Origin: Salinicola endophyticus
Lineage (GTDB): Bacteria > Pseudomonadota > Gammaproteobacteria > Pseudomonadales > Halomonadaceae
Assembly: GCF_003206575.1 (NCBI RefSeq)
Contig: NZ_PZJO01000001.1
Coordinates: 336,720-400,719 of the forward strand
Direction of reading: 5' to 3'
DNA: 64,000 nucleotides
A program made the translations under genes and the position numbers. Of this stretch, positions 10,694-20,384 are shown in pieces; position 1 is the first letter of the stretch, and the number at the start of each line of letters is the position of its first letter. Below the pieces are notes generated by a model. The model had not been told where the DNA came from. It searched no databases and worked only from the letters and a program-made list of their open reading frames with translations.

Positions 10694-10996
10694 ATGACCA
10701 CGACACAAGGTCTTTTGAGCGCCGCCATCCTGGTGGCACTGGCGGGCTGCCAGAACACCCTGCCCTTCGGCGACGGCGCCGGCAGCTTCGAGCGCGCCAA
10801 GCGGGAGGGTAGCGCACCGCCGGCGCTGGTGGCGCGCTTCCATCAGATCGACAAGAACGGTGACGGCGTCATCGATCCCACCGAAGCGCGCTCGGACGCC
10901 GACCTGATGGGCGCCTTCGGCACTGCCGACCGCGACGGTGACCGCCAGCTATCGCTCGAAGAGTTCCTCGACAGCCAGGCCACCGAGGCGCCCTGA
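10694..10996 (+). CDS. Small EF-hand lipoprotein
   Basis: This 100-residue protein starts at the ATG at 10694, placed after GGGAGACAACC. It has a lipoprotein signal peptide with lipobox LAGC (Cys about residue 19), so it should be lipid-anchored, probably in the outer membrane. Two EF-hand calcium-binding loops follow: DKNGDGVIDPTEA (about residues 54-66) and DRDGDRQLSLEEF (about 81-93). They have the alternating acidic positions and central glycine expected of functional loops. It is likely a periplasm-facing calcium-binding protein. Its partner is unknown; the porin gene follows 60 bp downstream, but the sequence does not show co-function. Confidence 0.8.
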   Translation: MTTTQGLLSAAILVALAGCQNTLPFGDGAGSFERAKREGSAPPALVARFHQIDKNGDGVIDPTEARSDADLMGAFGTADRDGDRQLSLEEFLDSQATEAP

Positions 10997-11056
10997 TCCT
11001 CCGACCCACTTGGGAACCCATTTTTTCCTTCAATAATAAACAGGTAATGCTTCACC

Positions 11057-12175
11057 ATGGATAACAAGACCCTCATGGCGAGTCTCGTCGCCACCGGCAC
11101 GCTGCTGGCCAGCCACTCGGCCCTCGCTCTGACGCTCTATGAAACCGCGCAGGACAAGCTCACCTTCAGCGGGCGTATCGCCGCCGGCAGCAGCTTCGTC
11201 GACGATACCCACGACGACCACGACCCGACCAATGCCGGCTCCCGCGTACGCCTGATCCACGAACACAACTTCGCCGACGGCTGGTCGTCGATCGCCCGCG
11301 CCGAGTGGGCCTTCGACCCCTTCTTCGAGGATGGAACCGACAACCACTACAAACGCCTGCTCTACGCCGGTGTCAGCAACGATGACTACGGCACCATCCT
11401 GATCGGCAAGCAGTATTCGCTGTGGTACAACATGGTCGCCTACTGGACCGACTGGTTCTGGTACAACGGCGCCACCGCCCAGGGCAGCTTCAACGGCGCC
11501 TCCAGCGACGGCGGCTTCGACGGCAACGGCCGCCCCGACAACGCCATCTCCTATCAGAATCGCTTTGGCGACTGGACCCTGGGCGTGCTCTACCAGACCT
11601 CGCGCAACGACGTGCCCCGCTCGGTGGGCTACAGCGGCAATCTCGTCGACCTCGAGCGCAAGTACACCGCCCAGGGCGCCGCGGTCTATCAGCCGAGCGA
11701 CGACTGGGCGTTCGGCCTGACCTACACCCACAGCGAGATCGATGGCGAGCTCAAGAGCGGCAGCGACCGCGACGAGAACGTCGACGCCGGCCTGCTCGCG
11801 GCGCGCTGGACCCCGGGCAACTGGTACTTTGCGCTGACCGCCGGCGAGTACCACAACCTGGTCCGCGACGGTGAGTTCGAGGGCGTCGCCAACAGCGACG
11901 GGATCGTCGACAAGGCCCGCGGCTACGAGGGCGTGGCGCTCTACAACGTCAAGCAGCAGGTCCCCGGTACGGTGCAGCTCTACACCGGCTTCAACCGCCT
12001 CGAGGATCGCGACTCCGATGCACGCAGCGCCTTCTATCTCGCCGGCGCGGCCTGGCTGCTGTTCGACGACAACCTGATCCTGGCGGTGGAGCGCAAGTTC
12101 GACGACTCCCGCCAGGCCGACGACAGCCACACCGGACACGACGAGACCGACCTGCTGGTGCGCTACGACTTCTGA
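11057..12175 (+). CDS. Outer-membrane general porin (Gram-negative porin family)
   Basis: This 372-residue protein has a signal peptide ending at LALT (about residue 24). It then shows alternating amphipathic beta strands, many aromatic girdle residues, and the C-terminal porin signature ending in VRYDF with a terminal Phe, recognised by the BAM complex. Patterns such as LTFSGRIAAGSSF, RLLYAGVSNDDYGTILIGKQ and LLFDDNLILAVERKFDDSR match the trimeric OmpC/PhoE-like superfamily. Acidic loops (DDTHDDHDP, SDRDEN) suit a halophile and suggest cation preference. A strong terminator follows at 12220. Confidence 0.85.
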   Translation: MDNKTLMASLVATGTLLASHSALALTLYETAQDKLTFSGRIAAGSSFVDDTHDDHDPTNAGSRVRLIHEHNFADGWSSIARAEWAFDPFFEDGTDNHYKRLLYAGVSNDDYGTILIGKQYSLWYNMVAYWTDWFWYNGATAQGSFNGASSDGGFDGNGRPDNAISYQNRFGDWTLGVLYQTSRNDVPRSVGYSGNLVDLERKYTAQGAAVYQPSDDWAFGLTYTHSEIDGELKSGSDRDENVDAGLLAARWTPGNWYFALTAGEYHNLVRDGEFEGVANSDGIVDKARGYEGVALYNVKQQVPGTVQLYTGFNRLEDRDSDARSAFYLAGAAWLLFDDNLILAVERKFDDSRQADDSHTGHDETDLLVRYDF

Positions 12176-12219
12176 GTACTGCCGGTTCCGGGGCCGCATG
12201 CCCCACTGCACGATCGTTT

Positions 12220-12245
12220 GCCGCTGCCCCGCGCAGCGGCTTTTT
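12220..12245 (+). terminator. Rho-independent terminator after the porin gene
   Basis: The stem is GCCGCTG / CAGCGGC with loop CCCCGCG, followed immediately by TTTTT. It lies 45 bp after the porin stop and reads on the plus strand. Confidence 0.85.
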
Positions 12246-12302
12246 CGTGTCAGCGGCTCAGGCCTGTCGCCCGCGCGTCATGACACAGCGCAGCGCCAAC
12301 AC

Positions 12303-12333
12303 AAAAAACCCCGGCAGCGCTGGGCTGCCGGGG
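12303..12333 (-). terminator. Rho-independent terminator after rpoD
   Basis: On the minus strand, a 9-bp stem CCCCGGCAG / CTGCCGGGG with a 7-base loop is followed by six T (AAAAAA at 12303-12308 on the plus strand). It sits 28 bp beyond the rpoD stop codon. Confidence 0.9.
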
Positions 12334-12360
12334 TCGTCGAGGGGGCACGCAGCCCGGGTA

Positions 12361-14223
<1,863 letters not shown>

Positions 14224-14290
14224 AGAAACCCTACTCGACGAAGAAGAATGAAGCACCTGGGGTGACAGCGCGACGCCCCAAAAGCCTGCT

Positions 14291-14320
14291 AGTATAGCGC
14301 GTACCGGCATTTTGCTGCCA
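14291..14320 (-). promoter_or_regulatory. Candidate rpoD promoter
   Basis: On the minus strand, TATACT (14291-14296) matches the -10 consensus at five of six positions. TGGCAG (14315-14320) lies 18 bp upstream as a weak -35. It is about 70 bp before the rpoD start. The whole 319-bp gap between dnaG and rpoD (14224-14542) holds no gene. Confidence 0.5.
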
Positions 14321-14542
14321 GTATCTGTTTGCCTTGTCTGCCAGGTGTGCTAGTGTGTTTGGTTACCCTATTTGGAGGCTTTCGCCGCCATTTCAACCGC
14401 TTCGACGCTCCTGCCGCGGTTCTTCACGCTTCCCTGTCGTACTCTGTGTGCTTTTTGTTGCCATTCGGCCTGCCGAATGCGCGGCCTGCCTTCAATATCG
14501 ACCTGTCTCTCTCAATATATAGCCATCGCGACGTCACCCGTC

Positions 14543-16480
14543 TCATGCCGATCCGCCGCCGGTGGCGAGCATGCCGATCAGCTCGCGCAGGCGCTGCTTC
14601 TCCTCGGCACTCAGCGCGCCGGGCTGGCGACTCTTCGCCAGTAGCTGCTGATACTCCTGAGCCGGCGTCAGGCGCTCGCTCTGGCGCTCGAGATGGCGCA
14701 CCCAGTTGGCCAGCTCGCTGGCCCTGACCTCGCGCGGAATCGCCATCTCGCGCCGCGCCAGCTGATCCAGTCGCTCGCCCTCGGGCGTGCCGTGGAAGTG
14801 GGCCAGCAGCACCTGCGGGCTGCGGTAGCGCCCGGCCCGCAGCAGCTTGACCACCTCGCGACACAGGCGCCCGTCGGGCTGCGCCTCGGGGCACCAGTCG
14901 AGGCTCTCCGGCAGCGTCTCGGCCAGCCCCGGCTCGTGCAGCAGCAACTGCACGATACGCGCCGGCCAGCTCAAGGAAAGCGTAGCAGTTCCGCCACGCG
15001 CCGCCGTCAGCCCGCGTCGGGGCGCGTGCGTGCCGCCGCGGATTTCTCCATATCCGGCCCCATCGCCATACTCGGCCATCGGCGCCGGTTCCGACTCGGC
15101 CTCGCCGGAGATCGCCATCATCGCCTCGAAGCCGTCGTCACCGGCCGGTGCCGTCGGCCGCGGCGCGGGCGGGGCATGGGTCGCGAACCAGTCACTGAAT
15201 TGCGAGGTTTCGATGCCGCTACGCGACGAGAGTTCCTTGAGCAGCAGCGACTTCAACACCCCTTCTGGCAGCCGCTTCAGCGCCTCCAGCACGGCGGTGA
15301 CGAAACGCTCGCGCCCCTCGACCTGCTTGAGATCGTGCCCTTCGGCGGCCTGCTCGAACAAAAACTCGGACAGCGGACTGGCGCAGGTGACTCGATTCTC
15401 GAATGCCTCGCGCCCCTCCTGGCGTACCAGGGTATCCGGGTCCTCGCCCTCGGGCAGGAACAGAAAGCGTACCTGGCGGCCGTCGATCATCGACGGCAAG
15501 GCCGTGGTCAACGAGCGCCGCGCCGCCTGACGCCCGGCATTGTCACCGTCGAAGCAGAACACCACCTCATCGACCAGCCGGAACAGCCGTTGCAGGTGAT
15601 CCGCGGTGAGCGCGGTGCCCAGGGTGGCGCAGGCGTTGCGAATGCCGAACTGGGCCAGCGCCACCACGTCCATGTAGCCTTCGACCACCAGCACTCGGGA
15701 GAGCTGGCGATTGGCCTGGCGCGCTTCGAAGAGCCCGTAGAGCTCGCGCCCCTTGTGGAAGACCGGCGTCTCCGGCGAGTTGAGATACTTGGGCTTGGCG
15801 TCGCCCAGAACACGCCCGCCGAAGGCGATGGTGCGCCCCTTCCAGTCGCGGATCGGGAACATCACCCGATCACGGAAGCGGTCATAGGTGCGCCCGGTCT
15901 CCTCGCGATGGACCAGCAACCCGTACTCGACCTGCACCGCCTCGCTGATGCCCTGGGCGCCCAGGTAGCGTTTGAGCGCCTCCCACTCGTCCTCGGCGTA
16001 GCCGATGCCGAAGTCGCGGATCACCTCCTGGCTCAGGCCGCGCCGCTCGAGATAGGCGCGCGCCGTCTTGCCCTGACCCAGCGCCAGCCGCTCGCGGAAG
16101 AAGCGTGAAGCGAGTTCGAGCAGATTGACACCCTCTTCACGCTTCTGCTGCCGCTTGGCCGCCCCCGGGTCCTCGCCGCCCTCGCGCTCCACCTGCATGC
16201 CGGCACGGCCGGCCAGCTGCTCCACCGCCTCGGGGAAGCGCAGGTTGTCGAACTCCATCAGAAAACGCAGGGCGTTACCGTGCGCCCCGCAGCCGAAGCA
16301 GTGATAGAACTGCTTGTCATGGCTGACCGTGAAGGAGGGCGAGTTCTCCTGATGGAAAGGGCAGAGACCGCTGTGGTTGCGCCCGCTCTTCTTGAGCTGC
16401 ACGCGCTCGGAAACGACGTCGACGATATCGGTCCGCGCCAACAGGTCATCGATGAAGCGCTGTGAAATCTGTCCGGCCAT
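14543..16480 (-). CDS. dnaG: DNA primase (DnaG)
   Basis: This 645-residue protein synthesises RNA primers at the replication fork. The N-terminal CHC2 zinc-binding domain is visible (Cys40, His43, Cys61, Cys64 in GLCPFHQENSPSF...HCFGCGAHGNA). The RNA polymerase core with a TOPRIM fold contains VVEGYMDVVAL (about residue 263) and FCFDGDNAGRQAA. A C-terminal helicase-binding domain follows after a variable Pro/Ala/Gly-rich linker (about residues 430-500). It is the middle gene of the macromolecular synthesis cluster, 240 bp downstream of rpsU and 319 bp upstream of rpoD. The linker is somewhat longer than in E. coli (581 residues overall). Confidence 0.97.
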   Translation of the reverse strand: MAGQISQRFIDDLLARTDIVDVVSERVQLKKSGRNHSGLCPFHQENSPSFTVSHDKQFYHCFGCGAHGNALRFLMEFDNLRFPEAVEQLAGRAGMQVEREGGEDPGAAKRQQKREEGVNLLELASRFFRERLALGQGKTARAYLERRGLSQEVIRDFGIGYAEDEWEALKRYLGAQGISEAVQVEYGLLVHREETGRTYDRFRDRVMFPIRDWKGRTIAFGGRVLGDAKPKYLNSPETPVFHKGRELYGLFEARQANRQLSRVLVVEGYMDVVALAQFGIRNACATLGTALTADHLQRLFRLVDEVVFCFDGDNAGRQAARRSLTTALPSMIDGRQVRFLFLPEGEDPDTLVRQEGREAFENRVTCASPLSEFLFEQAAEGHDLKQVEGRERFVTAVLEALKRLPEGVLKSLLLKELSSRSGIETSQFSDWFATHAPPAPRPTAPAGDDGFEAMMAISGEAESEPAPMAEYGDGAGYGEIRGGTHAPRRGLTAARGGTATLSLSWPARIVQLLLHEPGLAETLPESLDWCPEAQPDGRLCREVVKLLRAGRYRSPQVLLAHFHGTPEGERLDQLARREMAIPREVRASELANWVRHLERQSERLTPAQEYQQLLAKSRQPGALSAEEKQRLRELIGMLATGGGSA

Positions 16481-16645
16481 GGCGTCAAACGCTCTCGTTG
16501 CGCCGGCCGCAGGCGTCTGGCGCCGACGGCCACTGTCTCGAGAATGGGACAGTCGAGGAGAGAGGGCTTACCCAGTGACGGCACACGAGCCGCATCTCGC
16601 GGCCGGGCCCGCCGGCTGGGTAAACACCCTCCGGGGGCGAGGAAC

Positions 16646-16678
16646 AAAAACAAACGGCCACCGAGACGGCGGCCGTTT
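16646..16678 (-). terminator. Terminator/attenuator between rpsU and dnaG
   Basis: On the minus strand an 11-bp stem with one G-T pair (AAACGGCCGCC / GGTGGCCGTTT) is followed by GTTTTTGTT. It is 43 bp after the rpsU stop. E. coli has an internal terminator at the same place that lowers dnaG expression relative to rpsU, so the same role is inferred here. Confidence 0.8.
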
Positions 16679-16720
16679 GGGCTATCCCTCTGGAGTGACT
16701 TGCATCACCCCCAGTACGGA

Positions 16721-16936
16721 TCAATACAAGCGTTCGAAGCGCTTACGCTCACGCTGGAGCTTCTTGGCGTGACGCTTCACGGCCGCGGCAGCTTTACGCT
16801 TGCGCACGGAAGTGGGCTTTTCGTAAGTTTCGCGACGGCGGACTTCAGACAGGATCCCTGCTTTTTCGCAGGAACGTTTGAAGCGACGCAGCGCGACGTC
16901 GAACGGCTCGTTATCACGTACTTTGACAGAAGGCAT
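16721..16936 (-). CDS. rpsU: 30S ribosomal protein S21
   Basis: The 71-residue, very basic protein matches S21 along its whole length: [21 protein letters not shown], then the [20 protein letters not shown] core. S21 is a small-subunit protein near the anti-Shine-Dalgarno region and helps translation initiation. It is first in the rpsU-dnaG-rpoD cluster, with the leaky terminator at 16646 behind it and a good sigma-70 promoter about 210 bp ahead. tsaD is divergent, as in E. coli. Confidence 0.98.
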   Translation of the reverse strand: MPSVKVRDNEPFDVALRRFKRSCEKAGILSEVRRRETYEKPTSVRKRKAAAAVKRHAKKLQRERKRFERLY

Positions 16937-17144
16937 TAAGCACTCACCTACCTTGGGAATTGAGTTCGGTTTGAACGCACGCCCATGATGATCCGAGGGG
17001 ATTCAGACGGCGCTACGGCTCACCCTGAGGGTGTGCCGCGTCGCAATCCCGGATCCGCCTCTTGCGGAGTCTCCCACCGGAAAACCCGTTTGGAGACCGC
17101 TCAAGGGGCGTTAGAGCGCACGACCCAGTCCTGCAGAGCAGCGT

Positions 17145-17173
17145 ATTCTAGTGTCCGTCTTCACGCTTTGCAA
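17145..17173 (-). promoter_or_regulatory. Sigma-70 promoter for the rpsU-dnaG-rpoD cluster
   Basis: On the minus strand, TTGCAA (17168-17173) and TAGAAT (17145-17150) are separated by exactly 17 bp. The predicted leader to rpsU is about 200 nt. The divergent tsaD gene has a weaker TAGAAT at 17322-17327 on the plus strand. Otherwise nothing further was seen in the 439-bp gap 16937-17375. Confidence 0.55.
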
Positions 17174-17375
17174 ATGACTTTTCCAGACCGACGCCGGGCG
17201 GTTCGAGTGGCTGCCGCCCCACCTCTCTCTACGCCTGTGGCTCCACGCCCGGCCACGTGCGGATACCCGTGTGGCTGCGCTGACACGCTCGCGGGACCAT
17301 GCAAAGCCCACCGCCAGCGCGTAGAATAGCGCGCCTTGGCATCCCCCTTTTTGATTAGCGACGGAACCCTCGACC

Positions 17376-18404
17376 ATGCGCGTGCTGGGCATCGAAACCT
17401 CCTGTGACGAAACCGGCGTGGCCCTCTACGACAGCGAGCAGGGTCTGCTGGCGGATGCACTCTACAGCCAGATCGCGCTGCACGCAGAGTTCGGCGGCGT
17501 GGTGCCGGAGCTCGCCTCCCGCGACCACACCCGCAAGCTGTTGCCGCTGATCGATCAGGTGCTGGCGGATGCCGGCCTGATCAAGGGCGACATCGACGCC
17601 ATCGCCTATACCGCCGGCCCGGGGCTGGTCGGTGCGCTGATGGTCGGCGCCTGCACCGCCCACGGCATGGCCCGGGCGCTCGCGGTGCCGATCCTCGGCG
17701 TGCACCATATGGAGGGGCACCTGCTGGCGCCGATGCTGGAGCCGGAGGCGCCGGACTTTCCGTTCGTGGCGCTGCTGGTCTCCGGCGGCCATACCCAGCT
17801 GGTCGATGTGCGCGGGCTGGGCGACTACCGCCTGCTCGGCGAGTCGGTCGACGACGCCGCCGGCGAAGCCTTCGACAAGGTCGCCAAGATGCTCGATCTG
17901 CCCTACCCCGGCGGCCCCCAGGTGGCGGCCCTGGCCGAACAGGGCGACAGCAGCCGTTTCCGCTTCCCGCGCCCGATGACCGACCGCCCGGGTCTCGATT
18001 TCAGCTTCTCCGGTCTCAAGACCCACACCCTGACCGCGCTGCGCACCCTGGAGCAGCAAGCGGCGCTGGACGCCCAGGCACGCGCCGATGTCGCCCGCGC
18101 CTTCGAGGATGCGGTGGTCGATACCCTGGTGATCAAGTGCCGCCGCGCGCTCGAGGCGAGCGGGCGCCAGCGCCTGGTGGTGGCCGGTGGGGTCAGTGCC
18201 AACCGCCGGCTGCGCGCGACCCTGGATGCGGCGCTGGCCAAGCGCGGCGCCCGCGCCTATTACCCGCGTGGGCGCTTCTGCACCGACAACGGCGCGATGA
18301 TCGCCTACGCCGGCGCCCAGCGCCTGCTCGCCGGGCAGCGCAGCGATACCCCCCAGCCGCGGCCGCGCTGGCCACTGGCCGAACTCACCCCGCCGCAGCC
18401 CTGA
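17376..18404 (+). CDS. tsaD: tRNA N6-adenosine threonylcarbamoyltransferase (TsaD)
   Basis: This 342-residue Kae1/Qri7/YgjD family protein opens with [19 protein letters not shown]. The metal-binding motif HMEGH lies at about residues 110-114. It continues with the ASKH-fold nucleotide-binding pattern [11 protein letters not shown] and the late [13 protein letters not shown] and [13 protein letters not shown] motifs. With TsaB and TsaE it transfers the threonylcarbamoyl group to A37 of tRNAs that read ANN codons. Length equals the E. coli protein (337) within a few residues. It is divergent from rpsU, the conserved gammaproteobacterial arrangement. Repeat copy C starts 26 bp after the stop. 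Confidence 0.98.
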   Translation: MRVLGIETSCDETGVALYDSEQGLLADALYSQIALHAEFGGVVPELASRDHTRKLLPLIDQVLADAGLIKGDIDAIAYTAGPGLVGALMVGACTAHGMARALAVPILGVHHMEGHLLAPMLEPEAPDFPFVALLVSGGHTQLVDVRGLGDYRLLGESVDDAAGEAFDKVAKMLDLPYPGGPQVAALAEQGDSSRFRFPRPMTDRPGLDFSFSGLKTHTLTALRTLEQQAALDAQARADVARAFEDAVVDTLVIKCRRALEASGRQRLVVAGGVSANRRLRATLDAALAKRGARAYYPRGRFCTDNGAMIAYAGAQRLLAGQRSDTPQPRPRWPLAELTPPQP

Positions 18405-18429
18405 TTCCCCGCGTCGCCGCAGGGCCTGG

Positions 18430-18483
18430 CTAGGTTTTGTACGAAAACTACCTGCACTCGCTGACTTTTCGTACAGAACCTAG
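18430..18483. repeat. Short palindromic element, copy C (54 bp)
   Basis: The ends are an 18-bp inverted repeat with one mismatch (CTAGGTTTTGTACGAAAA / TTTTCGTACAGAACCTAG). On the minus strand its two halves correspond to the outer ends of copy D (GTCAGCGAG and GCAGGTAGTTTTC), with the roughly 110-bp interior missing. It lies between the convergent tsaD and plsY, and its CTAG end provides the plsY stop codon (18480-18482). Confidence 0.75.
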
Positions 18484-19157
18484 TCGCCGCCGGCCCGCCG
18501 GCGGCCCGGGCGGGCGTCACGCCGATCCTCGAGCGCGTCCTCCTCGTCGAGCGGGTCGGCCAGCGCCGGCGCGACGGTCTCGCGACGGCGCTCGCGCCAG
18601 GTACGGATATTGAAGGCGTGGCGGATGAGCACCAGGGTCGAGAAGACGCAGATCACCCCGCTCATCGGCGGTACCAGCCAGTAGCTCAGCAGCGGTGCGA
18701 TCAGCGCCGTGGCCAGCGAGGCTACCGCCGCGGTACGCACCCGCCAGGCAAGCAGGAACCAGCAGCCGGCGCAGATCAGCGCCACCGGGGTCGCCAGCAT
18801 CAGCAGCACGCCGAAGGCGCTGGCCACCGCCTTGCCGCCGTGGCCGCGATGCCAGACCGGGCAGCTGTGACCGAGCAGCACGCCCAGCCCCACCAGTCCT
18901 TGCGCCCACACCGACAGCGACGCGCTGCCAGCCAGCCACAGCACCGGCATGCCCTTGCCTGCGTCGATCACCAGTGTCGCCAGCGCCGGGCGCCAGCCGA
19001 ACGCGCGCAGCACGTTGGAGAAGCCGGGATTGCCGGAGCCGGCCCGGCGCGGGTCGCCCAGGCCCCACAGCCGGCAGACCCAGATCGCCCCCAGCAGCGA
19101 GCCGCTGAGATAGCCGGCTGAGGCCAGCGCGATGGTGATGAGCGTGGATGACGGCAT
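18480..19157 (-). CDS. plsY: Acyl-phosphate:glycerol-3-phosphate acyltransferase (PlsY)
   Basis: This inner-membrane enzyme makes 1-acyl-glycerol-3-phosphate, the first step of phospholipid synthesis from acyl-phosphate made by PlsX. The 225-residue product from the ATG at 19157 has several membrane helices and the PlsY motifs: SGNPGFSNVLRAFG, GHSCPVWHRGHGGKAVASAFG and LIRHAFNIRTWRERRRE. The open frame extends upstream to 19796 but lacks protein-like sequence and overlaps folB. A hydrophilic C-terminal tail of about 30 residues (DPLDEEDALEDRRDARPGRRR) exceeds the family norm, and its stop codon is supplied by repeat copy C. The tail may therefore derive from repeat insertion. It is divergent from folB, as in E. 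coli (ygiH-folB). Confidence 0.93.
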   Translation of the reverse strand: MPSSTLITIALASAGYLSGSLLGAIWVCRLWGLGDPRRAGSGNPGFSNVLRAFGWRPALATLVIDAGKGMPVLWLAGSASLSVWAQGLVGLGVLLGHSCPVWHRGHGGKAVASAFGVLLMLATPVALICAGCWFLLAWRVRTAAVASLATALIAPLLSYWLVPPMSGVICVFSTLVLIRHAFNIRTWRERRRETVAPALADPLDEEDALEDRRDARPGRRRAGGD

Positions 19158-19343
19158 CCGCCCTCCGGCAGTGGACGATCGGCTTGGGTCGCGGACGACG
19201 CGAGCCCTGATTCTGCCACTCTCATGACGTACAATCGACGCTCGCGAGCCCATCACGTGGCATCCCGGCTCGTCGTAGAGGCCGCCGATGTGTCCCCACC
19301 GGCGGCGCGTGGACCGAATCAACCGGATGTGGACCGAACCAGG

Positions 19344-19697
19344 ATGGATGAAGTACTGATCGAAGGGCTGCGCGTCGAGACCGTCATCGGCGTCTACGAG
19401 TGGGAGCGCCACGTGCAGCAGCGGCTGGAGCTCGACCTCGAACTCACCACCGACATCCGTGCCGCGGCACGCGACGACGATCTCACCCACACCCTCGACT
19501 ACGCCGCCATCTGCGAGCGTCTCACCACTTATGCCGCCGACAACGCCCATGGCCTGGTCGAGACCTTTGCCGAGCGCGTGGCCCAACTGGTGATCGCCGA
19601 ATTCGGCGTGCGCCGCCTGCGCCTGACCGTGCGCAAGCCCGGCGCCGTCGCCAGCGCCCGCGCGGTGGGCGTGCGCATCGAGCGCGAGGCCGGCTGA
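19344..19697 (+). CDS. folB: Dihydroneopterin aldolase (FolB)
   Basis: This 117-residue folate-pathway enzyme cleaves 7,8-dihydroneopterin to 6-hydroxymethyl-dihydropterin and glycolaldehyde. The FolB fold is recognisable in MDEVLIEGLRVETVIGVYEWER, LTHTLDYAAICERLTTYA, and the catalytic-site-proximal LVETFAERVAQLVI, plus LTVRKPGAVASARAVGVRIER. The ATG at 19344 was preferred because homology starts there; the frame is open to 19224 without protein-like sequence. Its TGA overlaps the folK ATG by one base, so the two genes should be translationally coupled. Confidence 0.95.
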   Translation: MDEVLIEGLRVETVIGVYEWERHVQQRLELDLELTTDIRAAARDDDLTHTLDYAAICERLTTYAADNAHGLVETFAERVAQLVIAEFGVRRLRLTVRKPGAVASARAVGVRIEREAG

Positions 19698-20221
19698 TGC
19701 CGCTGGCGGTACTCGGACTCGGCAGCAGCATCGAGCGTCAGCGCCATCTGGTCGGCGCCCTGGACGCCTTGGCAGCACTCGCCGATCCGGCGACACTGCG
19801 CGTCTCGCGGGTGTTCGAGAGTCCGCCGGTGGGCTTCAGCGACCCGCGCGACTTCTACAATCTGGTGGTGGCGTTCGACACCCCGCTCGCGCCCGATGCG
19901 CTCAACGCCCGCTGCAAGACGATCGAACAGGACCACGGCCGCCCCGCCGGGCCCACCAAGCAGATCGCGCGCACCCTAGACATCGACCTGCTGCTGTGGG
20001 GCGAGGCGTGCGGGCGCTACGGCGACACTGCCCTGCCGCGGGCGGATGTCGCGCGCTACGCCTTCGTGCTGCATCCGCTGGCAGAGCTGCTGCCCGAGCA
20101 GCGCCATCCCACCCTGGGCCTCACCTTCGCCGAGCTGTGGGCGCGCTTCGATGCCAGCACGCAGCCGCACTGGGCGGTCGCCTTCACCTGGCACGGCCGC
20201 GAGATATCGGCGCCCGACTGA
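19697..20221 (+). CDS. folK: 2-amino-4-hydroxy-6-hydroxymethyldihydropteridine pyrophosphokinase (FolK)
   Basis: The 174-residue HPPK transfers pyrophosphate from ATP to the FolB product. The N-terminus AVLGLGSSIERQRHL and the RVFESPPVGFSDPRDFYNLVVAF region are typical. The Mg/ATP-binding motif is present as ARTLDIDLLLWG, and RADVARYAFVLHPLAEL matches the late HPPK motif. It overlaps folB by one base (TGATG). The protein lies at the diverged end of the family, and the position next to folB supports the call. No terminator is obvious in the 163 bp before the next gene. Confidence 0.9.
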   Translation: MPLAVLGLGSSIERQRHLVGALDALAALADPATLRVSRVFESPPVGFSDPRDFYNLVVAFDTPLAPDALNARCKTIEQDHGRPAGPTKQIARTLDIDLLLWGEACGRYGDTALPRADVARYAFVLHPLAELLPEQRHPTLGLTFAELWARFDASTQPHWAVAFTWHGREISAPD

Positions 20222-20384
20222 CGCGACCGACGCTGGCGTCAGCCCAGATGCACGCCAGCGCCGGACACGTCACAATCGTCCCGATCGCCACACCCGCCGG
20301 CGACGGTGATCTCCACGATCTTTACCCATTGGCTGGATCATCGCTGCATCGCGCAGCGGCATACTGACGAGGTCTCCCCGGTTC

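Noticed and set aside
16937-17375. Structured leader or riboswitch ahead of rpsU or tsaD
   Set aside because: Only short stems were seen, and no known riboswitch core could be recognised by eye.
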